Below are positions 12,401-24,400 of a stretch of 64,000 bases of DNA, in pieces. Numbering within the stretch: position 1 is the first letter of the stretch; each line of letters opens with the position of its first letter. A program made the translations under genes and the position numbers. The notes beneath the pieces are model-generated. The model did no database searches. It was not told the DNA's origin and worked only from the letters and a program-made list of their open reading frames with translations. Source of the DNA: Sitta carolinensis (taxonomy: Eukaryota; Chordata; Aves; Passeriformes; Sittidae); NCBI GenBank assembly GCA_032173965.1, contig CM063284.1:106672410-106736409 (forward strand). Reading direction: 5' to 3'.

Positions 12401-15400
12401 TGTTTCTCCCTTATCTTCTTTTTCCAGTCCTACTGGTATTTTCTCCATCTCAATAGAGAGATTTCCCCCTTGATTAGTGTGGTGGGGGGCATCTTTTCTG
12501 TAACAATTCTTTGTCATAGTTGCACATAATACCCTTGTATTCTGCCTAGTGGTTCTCCAGCTTCATAGCCCTTCACGCACTTACTTGGGCTATGCAGCTC
12601 TGTGTTGTGGTGTGATCATCCCTCCTTTCTCCTCCCCTGCCAATCACTGTCTATCACTCCTGGAATTCCAGAAGGGTGTCAGTGATTGGCAGGTTCAAAA
12701 AGATGCTCTCTACCCGTGAAGGGACATTGGCCATCCAGGTGTCCTTTGTCCCTTAAGACCTCCTCACCTGTACCTGGTTGGTGGCTTCCTGTCCCCTCCC
12801 CTCGCCCTCTCCCCTGGTTAAAAGGACGAGCAACCACGCGGTCAGGAGTTCAGTTGGTGTTGTTATGAAGTTCAGGGCCCTGCTGGCTAGAATAAATGTT
12901 CTGAACTGAACCTTCTGTGAGAACCGGCTCCTTTCCTTCACCATCGCCTTAAAGCTTCTCCTGTGGAGGAAAACCTGGAGCGAGCATCCACAAAGAAGCT
13001 CATCCCACTGCTCCCTGAGCCTCGGCATGCCCAGACTTGTCTCTGCAGTCCCACCTATATCACCAGCTAGCCAAAAGTACTGGACCTTCCAATAGCTCTG
13101 TCCTTGGAAATATCTGGCCTCTAATAAAGCCCTTCAGTGTGATTTCTTACAAGGCTGGTGCCTCAGTGGAGGAAGCAGGGTGGAGAGAAGAGGTGGGGAA
13201 AGGCCCCATGCCACTATCTACATGAAGCATCCCATTTTCCAGAGAAAGTCCACTAATCCTAGATTGATCCCTATGGCAGTTATCCTTCCAACCCCACATT
13301 ACAAAGTTACAGTTGTGGTGGGGAGGCTTGTTGCAATAAACAGGCATTTCCAGACTTGCTAATGAGAAAGACGACAAATGGTTGTGCTTTGTGTAAACCA
13401 TACAGACTAACGGGATAGCACAAACTTTCAGTAAGGAGAAGCATAGCTGACCTGTGCTGAATTTGGAGGCCTTGGACTTATCTTCCACAGCAAAACACTT
13501 CCAGGAATAACATACACACTCTCAGAGTCTGGCAATGGCATCTCATCTGATTCTTCAGTATTGCCCACCTAAAGACAGCACACAAAGAAAAGAGCATGAA
13601 CCATTTACTCCCAATCATTCCAATATTGGAACTCACGGAAAATTATTTCCTTGACTAAAGGTGAATAATTTCAGCAAAGAAACTTTCTTGTCAAGGACTG
13701 AGGCATTAACATAGTGCACATATTCCCAATTCCCTCCCTGTGGAATACTACCAAGTTTCTTGCATCAACATCTTTTGTAGATATAAGCTGGATGTTCAAG
13801 CCAGCTAAGCAATGCCAATTTTTCCACCTCAGAGATGTCCTATTTCCTCCAGTAAAAGCATTTTCATGCCTGATACTTAACTTCACTAGTGCTTCATTAA
13901 AGGTGAAGAATAGAAGCCACATACCTCATCCTTCTACAACAAAGGAATGCCAGCACATAATGCAGATGCTGCTGAGTTTGTGCACAAGAAAAAGCCCTTC
14001 CTACTGCTCTGTGCCCAGAGGAACCTTCCTTTGCATTAACCACTGCACTACTGAAATGGCAAACTGCAAATGTGAAATGAATATCTCCTAAATTAACTAC
14101 AGCTTCTGGAAAAGGTATGAAGTGCAACACACACTACCTGAGGCAGTTGTAGCCACAGGACTGTGAAATGCTTTTCCCAGAAAGTAAAACACTCCACAGA
14201 GGGTTACTGGGGCAGGAGAGTAACTGGTAATCACAGTGTAGGTGTGACCTGAACTAGTTCTAAACCATTTCCTGTTTTACACATAGCTTTAAAGCAGCTG
14301 GGCTCTGATGCTGCTGACACTAATTCCACCACCGAAGCAGATGTTGGAAGACTGAACTAAAGCCATGCTGGACAACGAATAAGGCTCCTCCAGGAAAACC
14401 TGGTGTCACAATCACAGCTAAAAACAGCAGCACGTTTCAGAGATCACCAGAGATTAAAGCTGAACTTACAGGCAACTAATGCTTTAAATACTTTGGCTAC
14501 AGGCCAGCAGCTTTAATCCTGCTGCTAATAAGCTTGGCTCTCCCATGGTTGCATCAGATAGTACTGAAAACATCCAGTACCCAACATGCACTCAGCTGTC
14601 CTCCGAGATGATTCACGTGTTATGCTTCCAAGAAAATCAGAAGCAGTAGTATAGATTCTGCTTCACTGAGGAGCCCTTCACTGTGATTTTAATAATGAGC
14701 AGGCAGCAGAACAATGTGCAGACCAGGTTCAGCCCCTTGGCTCTTAGGAAGCCACAGGGCTTTTAGTTGACTATATCTCAACTGTGCTGACAACCTGTCA
14801 TTCTGTTCTTTAAATGATCCTGATCAATCCTTCAGAAATTGAGAATTTGTAGCAGAACATATCAGAAAATTATCCTTGTATCAAAACAAAGACAATTCAA
14901 TATAAGACTGTTAAACTCCAAGCCTTTTATAGAAAGGCTACAATACACAATGCAATTTCTGCCTTGTTGGTCACAAGACATTAAAATAGCATGGGTATTT
15001 CAGAGAAATAGGTAAAATGTGGATTTTCATATGCTCACAATGATCCATATTTTATGCTCAGTGCTACTCAAGTATTCAGTATATTGCTGTGAGGATAGTT
15101 AACAGACATGCCAAAGCATGACCTCTGTAAATGAGGTATCTGTAAATGAGGCATGTGCGAGGGCAGCTGTTGCCTACATTACTCTCTTCCATGTATTTGC
15201 ATTGAAAATTCTGCACATAATGCTTCATCTTCATTAAAGAAGATTCAGAGCAGAACCATTCTGGTCTAACTGTGGGTCTACTATAACTCTTCTGATGTTA
15301 GTAAAGTATCACCTTTCCATACATGAAGGCTTGTCTAGTTCCCTCAAAAATTATTTTTCCCTAAGTTTTATTCCTATAAAAATGAATAGGATTCAGGGGA

Positions 15401-18400
15401 AAATTTGGGGTAAGTTGCAAAAGGACTCATTTGAGCAGGTTCCCTCAAGGGAGGCAGAAGCATTTCTTGATTGGCAGTGATGTAGCACAGAGTAATGTCT
15501 GTAAAACAACCACAAAAATCTAAAAATTCTAATAAGTTAAGAAACTTTCATGCCTAAATGAATCCTTCACTACCATTAAGGGACAAATTGCATCCAGACA
15601 TTATATGTGGTACTTGGCTCACCTAAATGCTCCAAAACCAGAAAATGCCAGCTCTCAGACATAAGGGGTAGTGGGAGGATGTATTCAGCATACACTACCT
15701 GGTTCATAGCTGCTAGCATTACAAAGCCTTCAGTTTTCTACTAAAAAGAGTTCTGTTAATTAAGTAGGAAAATCATTTTCCTAGAGTCAAAGCAACACCG
15801 AAGCTTGAGCTTTACGCAACAGGATGCTGCATTTCGAAGTGAAAACAATGATCATCTTGAGCATTGTTGCAAAATGCAAACAGGCAGCTGAACAAACACA
15901 CAGGGTGTGTTTTTCTTTGTTCCTTCTCCCTAGAGTTTTCCAGGTCAGACTCCCAGAGAAGCAGCAATCCCCAGTGCTTTACCACCTTCCTGATGACAAG
16001 CACTGGAGCAAGCTCAGATACAGCAACAATCTGAACCTGCACTGGGAACAACCGCTTTCAGAGTTCTCCAAGTTTCTAATAAGTTTGTTCAAAAACTATC
16101 AACAGCCAAACAAGAAAACCCTGGCTGCAGTCACCAAAGGGGAACAATCCCTGTTTTAAACTACTATCCATGTGACTTTTCTTCACCAAGCTGTATGTTG
16201 TCACCTTCACCATTGATTCTAAACGAAATGCTTACTGCTGACCAGATATTTGGAAGAATTATGAGTGAGGTTTTTTCACAAGAGAAAAAAAAAACAATTG
16301 TGAAGAAAAATAAAAAATTTCCAGCACTTCAACAGTTGTGAAAATTTAATAGAAAGCAATAAAAAATTCCTTGCGAAAGCTGGAAAATATGATCAAGTTA
16401 AGAAACTATTCTGTCCTGCTTCTAAGAATCAAAATCCTCCCCCTAGAATACGTTATCATTCATGATCAGAACTGGCCCAGCTAATGCATATGTTATTTCC
16501 TCCATGTCACTTGGGAGGAAGAGGCAGGTAATGAACTAGGCAGTATTTAGATCACACCAGGTTTTGGGAAGTTTAAATAGAAATCCAAGAGAAAAAAAGC
16601 ATTTTATCCCTTAATATTGGTACTCATCCAATTGGTTTTGTATCCTCTAGGAAAGAGAAAGTAAGTGAAGGAAATCGTAATTCTCTTAAGTGCTACTAAA
16701 ATATTTAGCTGTCTTATGCTTTTGAGATCCTGTCTCTTTAAGTGATTAATACCTGTTTACTGCTTTTCTTCTCTTCTGTATTTTTCTTGTCATTTTTCTT
16801 GTAAGCTTCAAATGTAGCTGGGTCAACACTGTACAAACACTCAGTCCACTTCCCATACAATGCACAGAGTTTCTTTTTGCTGTCAAAAAAATGCAGACTA
16901 AGTTTACAACGAAGCTTAAAGAGATTTATTTCCCCATTTCAGACAAAAATATGTGAAAAAACAACTTTTGAGGGCGACTTTAAAAACTACATTAATGGTA
17001 TCTCAGAATTCATAATCCTGCTATTGCACATTTGTGCCAGTGACAGACTCCGTTAAAGGCATTCAGTTCTACAGCTCCCCTCAGAACCAAGGGCAGTTAT
17101 TTGTTTCCAATTTAGAATTAAGCTGTTACCTTTTGTCCTGAATGTAGCCTTCAACTTTGTGCAGCTCCTTCCCAAAGAGGCCACAAGGCTTGAAGCTTAG
17201 TATACATTTCTCACCAGTTCTAAAGGCAGAACAAGAGAGCACTAATTACTTCCAAAAATGCTTTTCCTTTTCAAACCTGCAGGAAGCGAAAGCGCTCACA
17301 TTCTTAACTTACTTATGGTTAGTTATTTCCACATTTCCATACTGCTCGATCCAAAGTTTGCCCACAATAATGTTATGCACACAGCATGTAGGATTTGTCC
17401 ATGTGTAGGCTTCGTTGTGCCTAAGTGAAGGGAATAAAAATTAAAATACTGTATCTTTGTACAGGATGTCAGTCCTTCAATAAGCCATCATCATGCCAAA
17501 TCCTGAAACGGGCATGGCAATAAGTCAGTAAACCCAAGAAATGTATTAATCTATTGCTACTGATTTTATCAATTCCTTAAAATAGTCACTTTGGTGCAGT
17601 CACTGTTAGCATGGAAAGATACAAGGAAATCCAACATGACTCAGGCATGCTGGCTTTAGCAGAACTGATGTCCAGGCATTTGGAGAACATCCGGGCCCAG
17701 GTCCCCACTGGTGCTATAAGCAGCATGCAGCATGTATGGGTAAACAGTGGTAGCTCCTTTCATCTTCCCATCCCCTCCTCCCCACAAAGTGATCTGCCCT
17801 CAGGCTTTGAGATGTGGGTGTTGGACACATCTGTTCTAATTCATTCTAATCATCAAGGATGAGGCACTGTACCCCTTCAATTATTACTGATCCACTTACT
17901 CAAGAAGCTCCAAAGTCATTGTGCCTTTTGGTTCTGCTTCCACACTCTTGCCCCAGAATTTGAGTTTAGGATAAATTGATCCATGAAACACAAAATCATT
18001 ATTTAAGCCTTCAGCATAGAAAGCACTGATTGGTGGATGATGGCTGACTTGCTCTGAGAGAAGTCTAAATCCAAGATCATCTCTGCAAAACAAAGATAAC
18101 CAAACCATGTACCTATATATCAAGTGTAGTGAAGTTGGCAGTTGTTTTCCCTGAGATGAAGGGGATAGTTGGACCCATGCATAGTTGGAGTACTCAGTGC
18201 AAGAGTTAATTAAAAGCCTAGGCACAACTGAAAAGATCAACTAAAACAGAATGTCCTCATTTTAAATAACTATGGACTTAATTTAAAAAAGAAACAAGAA
18301 CTACCAGATCTGACGAGTCAATATAGTTACTTTTGATACTGTTCTCTTTCTTAAATCTTCACCTAAATACAGGCCAAAATATTAACTGACAGAAAAAATT

Positions 18401-21400
18401 GCCTTAGGTATAGCTACACATTAATAGACCCATGTTGCTTATTAGGTACTCTGAACACTCCTGTACACTCTCCTTATGTACCATGCACATTTATCATTTG
18501 TAAGGTTTCAGAGAAAAATATTTTTTGTAGATAAAACTTGCTCTTAAACCTGGAAAATTTCATTTGCTTGCACTGAATCGAGAAGTTCAGTAGTTTCTCT
18601 TCACTGAAAGGTGAATTGGTGAACATCAACATGCATTGCATGCACCTGCAGCAACTGCTAGGAGAATGGCTGGAAGCTTATGAGCTGAAGTGCAGTCTGC
18701 AAGCCAGCTAACAAATTAAATGAAACATCTCTTCCATGGAATGACACCCTCCAGTGCAGCTCTGCTCATTACCTGATCAGTTCATAGGTCTCTCCAAGCA
18801 ATGGGTTGAATGGCTTCCCAGTACGTTCCCACTGCGAGGCTACAGCAGACACAGCAAATGCAGCAACACACTGCTCAGAAGGGTAAGATCACACAGTTAA
18901 TCAACAGTAGCCATGGTGTTACAGAATATCAAAATATTTTCCTAGACAGGTGTCCTGGTTTCTGCTGGGATAGGGCTAATTTTCTCCCTAGTAGCTGGTA
19001 CAGTGCTGTTTTGAATTTAGAATGAGAATAATGCTGATAACTCACTGATGTTTTAGTTGTTGCTAAGCAATAGCTAGCAACAAAGTCAAGTACTTTTCAA
19101 CTTCTTATACCACCCCACCAGGCTGCGGGAACAAGAAGTTGTGAGGGGACACAGCTGGGAGAGCTGACACATTGACCAAGGGGATATTCCATGCCATATG
19201 ACATCATGTTCAGTATATAAATAACCTAGAGGGGAAAGAAACCTGTCTGGGGGCTGCTGCTGCTTGGAAACTGCCTGGGCATTGGTCAGCAGACAGTGAG
19301 TGACTGTACTGTGCATCACTTGTTTTGTACATTCAAATTATTATTTCTTCTCCTCCTCCCCCCTCCCCACTTCTATCCCCTATCCCACGCAGGGGGTGGG
19401 GGGAATTAGGGTGAGCAAGTGGCTGTCTGGTATTGAAGCTGCCTGCTGGCTTAAACTGTGACAATACTGGTTCTGTACAAACTTCCACCACATGGGTCAC
19501 AAGCACCTGACGTAATGTGCATCTCTGGATAACTGCTTCTCATCCAGGTCATCATAAATCACCTCCAGCAGGGCTACTTCCCTCAGGTACTGACACCTTT
19601 CCCCAAAGTGCTCCACTTGTCTGGGTGACATGTAACATCTCCCTTGAAGGAGTATCTTTCCTGCACACATGACATGAGTCACCTTCACAGTGACTTGTGT
19701 CAGTTTTCCAATCACTGTCACTGCCCCCTTCCCTAGAAAGGGATCCTACCTGCTTGGCTTCCCTACCCTCCAGTTCCAGACCACTGGCTCTATTATTACC
19801 CCAACATTGGAGCAGGCTGCCAATGTGTTCACCTGGATGACCGCCAAAATCTTTTTGTGTATCTCACAGCTCACTCAGGGACAGGAATTGGGTGGGTAAT
19901 GCCTAATTCATCTTCCTCCTCCCAGTCAGCAGCTATCTCTCCTCTTCCTCCTATACTCTCGTGACAGCCATGTTCAGAGTCATCTGTCTTGTCTACATCT
20001 TTCTCCTGCTCCCTCTTGGAAGAAACTCCTTCATCCCTTACTAAAGGAGCTCACTTTTGCTTCCAATACTTCCTCTTGTGTATAGGGGTGACTGACACCA
20101 GCACAGGTTGGTTCTTCAGTTCAGCAGCGGCACCAGACACAGGAATTGGAGTAGCTTCAGTACCTCTTGTTTTATTGTCAGATCCAGAGGCCTTCTGCAT
20201 CCCCCTGAGGGTACTGAATAGTGTTGAACAGGGCTCATTAGGCCTGGGCCAGGCCCCAGCACCTTGCAGTGATTTCTGTCACTCTAGAATTGCCAGGGTG
20301 ACAGCATACTTTTTCCAAACATTTTATTAATTTTTCAGGATTTTGCACTTGTTTAGGAGCGAAATTTAAAAATGCTGGAGATGCCTACTATCTTAGTGCT
20401 TACCCATACTATCCCACACACCCTGCCACTCATAGCTTTCCAGCCTTGGGGCAGATCTCTTGATGGTATCCACAAATAGTTGTTTTACCGTAAAAAGACC
20501 TGAAACACATTCATGAGATGCAGCAAGGAACAGGTAGATTTGATATCCTGATGAGATTCGAAATTCTCAAGAGCTAATTAGCCTGGAAGAGAAGGGGATG
20601 ATGGAAGAAGGTAAATCTCCTGCGTTCATTGGCTCTCTGACGAGAAAAGGCAAAAAGGTGTAACTATGAATGGCTTCGTATAGATGGCTCCCAAAGTGTG
20701 GAAATGCTGGCAATGCTGAGTACAAATGCCAGCTCAGAGGCACCACCAGGAATTCTATCATATCATAAGACAGTGTTCCAAAGTACAATGAAATGCTAAC
20801 CTTAACCCAGCCCCCAGAGGTGATAAACAGCGCAGCAGGGAACATATACAGTAAGTTAGATGTTGCATAACCCAACTCCGAGAACACTCACAGGAGCTCT
20901 GAGAGCAAATAAATCAACATTGCAGCCAGAGACCACCAAACTAATATCATAAATGCTTACAATGAATTTGCTTTATTATGCTCTGGTCAGACCCATTGTT
21001 ATCTCAGCCCTTCTAGCTCTGCTCCTTGTGGGGTGCCATAAAGGACTGTTGTGGTTTAACCCAGCAGGATAAACACCACACATTTTCTCACTCACCTCCC
21101 TCCCCAACCCAAATGGGACGGGGGATGGATTGGGGGAATAAAAAAGGTAAAATCAGTGGGTTGAGATAAAGGCAGCTTAATAGGGCAGAAAAGCAAGGGA
21201 AAATAATAATGATAAAAGAATCACAATCATCAAAACAAGTAATGCACAGCACAATGGCTCACCACCAACTGACTGATGCTCCTTCAGATCCTGAGCGGCA
21301 GCCCCCAGACAGCTTTCCCTTAGTTTATGTACTGAGCTTGATACCATGGGGTATGGAATATCCCTCTGGACAGTTGGGGCCAGCTGTCCCAGCTCCGTGC

Positions 21401-24400
21401 CCATCCCAGCTTCTTGTGTCCCCCAGCCTCCTTGCTGGCAGGGTGGCACACAAGGAGCAGAAAGTCTTTAAATTACTGTAAACATAGCTTAGGCACAACT
21501 AAAACATCAGCGTGTTACCAACACTATTCTCATTCTAAATCCAAAATACAGCACCATACCAGCTTCTAGGAAGAAATTGAACTTTATCCTTGTGAAAACC
21601 AGGACAACAAACAGAACTAGCTAATGAATAAGAGAACTCAACATGCAACAAGTAACCAGAGTTCCTCCTACAATGAGACTGTCTATAAGGAAGAAAGATC
21701 CCACAGCATTCACCAAGAGCTCCCATGAGCTAGCAATGCCAGCGTACCTGCATTCGCTCGGTTGTGCTGGAAAGTGAGCTGGCTTTGTGGATGAGGTAAG
21801 TGTGCTCCATGTACTCTGTGAGTCGCTGCAGGAAGCTCAGTGGCTCGTTGAATATAACCGGCATTGTGATCTTTGACAACTCCTGATGCACAAATGAAAT
21901 TCGTGTTACAAGTTGAATGATTGGATACACTGACCCGCAGTAACCCAAATGTAATTGGCTTATTACAAAAATAAATGATGCTCTTAGTGCTAATGCAATG
22001 TGCTTGACCTGGCTCATACTAATACTGAAAGGACAAAACCCTTATGAGCTCAACAAGCAGAGCTGTGCTGGCGTTAAGGCTTCTTTTAAAACAAACAAAA
22101 AAAAAATTAAACATCAAACTTCCTATCAATGAATGCATTAAGAAGGTGAGATGAAACAATGGAAAGGAGTATTAAGGACCATTTTAAAGACTAAGTTATT
22201 TATTACTCTATAAATAGACACAGACCATCTAATTACTTAAACATTATCTTTTTTTGGAAGCAGGTGGGCAAGTGCAGGGGAGGAGAATGAGAAAGGGCAT
22301 GGAAACATGGTGGTACAAGAGTAAAAAGAGGGATTCTGTATTCTGAAGAAAAAAGGGGTTTGTAACAGGATTAAGAATTCAAAGGAAGCACAACAGTTTG
22401 GATGATGTTTGTTCTCTCTCTCTTCATTTTTAAGAAGCATGCTCTCTGAATGCATAATACAGCAATGGTTTAAACTGCCTGCAGCAGCAAATCAAAAGAG
22501 TGTAAGTATGACTGCTTGCCAAGGTGAAACAAACAGCACCATCCTGAGCCGTAACAGCAGCACCTGGCACCAGGAGCCTTGGCAGATGCTTTGCTATGAG
22601 CCACTACAAGTTCTGCTGCCCCCCACAACTACAACTTCTCTGCAGCAATTGCAGAATTAAGACCCCTTTTTCCTGCACACACGTTATGCAAGAAGGCTTT
22701 CAATCTGTTCTTTGTATTTTGTGACACTTTTCCACTAAAGACACCGGGAAAAGCCTCAGACACTTCATATCAACTCAGGAGACTTGGAGCTGCTGATGCA
22801 GACGTTCCCCAGAATTTCCACACCTCATTGCTTGGTGCTGCTCCTAACTACACCAAGGGGAGGAGGAGAAAACAACAGCACCTAAACCCACAAACCCACC
22901 CTTCTGTCGACTACTCTTAGAGACTGACAGAGGTTTATCAGCAGCCAGTACTTTCAGCCTGTTGTAGGATCTAATGGAGAAAAGAGCTATTCTAAATTCA
23001 CACCTAGCTGGAAGCAGATTAGGTGCCAACCAGCTAACTCTGATCTGGCCACCGTCTGGTCAATAACATCATGGAAGGGGGAAGACTCAGATACTAAGGG
23101 GAAGGGACAAAAGCAAAATGAAAGTGGTTGTTTTTCTGGGGTTGTTTTGTTTTCTCCACAGACAAAATAAATTTAAAAAATCCCATGAAGTACTTAAAGG
23201 GTTGAAATCAAGAGAAGATGCTTTTACTAAAAGAATATTGCTCTGACCAGGTCTTAACCTTCTTAAGTTGAGAAAGCAAATAAAGCATAAGCAGCAAATT
23301 GAAAATAAGCAAACTCAAACAAACAAGCCAGCCCCATAAACAAATGAAATAACACATACAAAAGACTTCTTCTCCCAAACAAGTTTTCATTTGGGCCTCA
23401 AATAAAACAATCACTCCCCTTTTTTTATCATAGCTTTCTGATTACCTACCATGCCAATGCATTTTCTTAAGATACTCCAGATACTGAAGTCATTTCTGGA
23501 AAACATTGGAGATGGTAAGCTTGTTCTGTGGAAAGGAAGAGGGAAAATAAGAAGTAAGAACTAAGTTTTCCAATACTAACCATGACTAAGAAAAGCAAAT
23601 GCTTCTTTATGAAAGTAACAGTTCCCAATTTTTAAATTAAAAGCCTAGGGGGAATGACAGTCCTACTTTGAAGCACTTAAACTGTTTTACCTGCATAGAA
23701 ACATTAATTTCTCCGAGACCAGAACACCATTAATTTTGCAGAACACCAGAGGAAGAGAATGTCTACAGCAATCATCAGAACAGTTTTCACAATGGCACCT
23801 TTAAGATATTTAGTTGTGTCTTTGTGAGAAAATGGAAGTTAACTGAACAGGTACATAAGTACGTTCATTGTGTCTGAACATATCTGAGGGTTAAACACTG
23901 GGGTTGCTTTAGGGTTTTTCTGCTAGTCACCTTTATACTGACAATGAAGGACCACAACATTTATGACCTATATTAAAACCAGCCCTCATGAACAATAGAA
24001 AAAACCAGCATCATTTAAAATAAAAAAAAAAAAAGAGCATCCTGTTCTACCAGGGGCTGACATATCACAAAACAAGTGATAAGCATACTTTCAAGGACCA
24101 GCATTTAGGCTGAGAACACAGTAAGCATTTCTCAGCCTTATGGGAAATCAAGCACAGAGTTTGTTCAGTTTTCTTACTGCTACTGACCAGCTCAACTGTT
24201 AATCCAATTTACTTCTAGAAAGGCAAATATTGGTCGAAGTCCATTGTCCACAACACAATTCCATTTTTGGATCATGAAGCTATTGTCAATGAACAAAATT
24301 CACAATTTTTCTGTTCTTATCAATAGATAAAAATTACCTAGAGCTGTATAGAACTCACTCAAACTGCATGAACTATTAAAGTTTCAAAGTTTAGTTAACT

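Larger units (their letters stand above)
12177..13451 (-). other. Intron between exons 16 and 17
   Basis: Largely occupied by the probable LTR. The remainder is ordinary intron. Confidence 0.7.
19464..21046 (-). mobile_element. ERVL-like leader and gag remnant, minus strand
   Basis: Minus-strand internal retroviral sequence read from the LTR at 21047-21606. It has a PBS-like stretch at 21021-21038, an uninterrupted 106-codon leader frame (20887-20567), and gag-like fragments including VSVTPIHKRKYWKQK and REVALLEVIYDDLDEKQL (frame 19721-19497). Stops and shifts separate the gag pieces. Pol, env and the partner LTR in the same orientation are absent. Confidence 0.75.
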
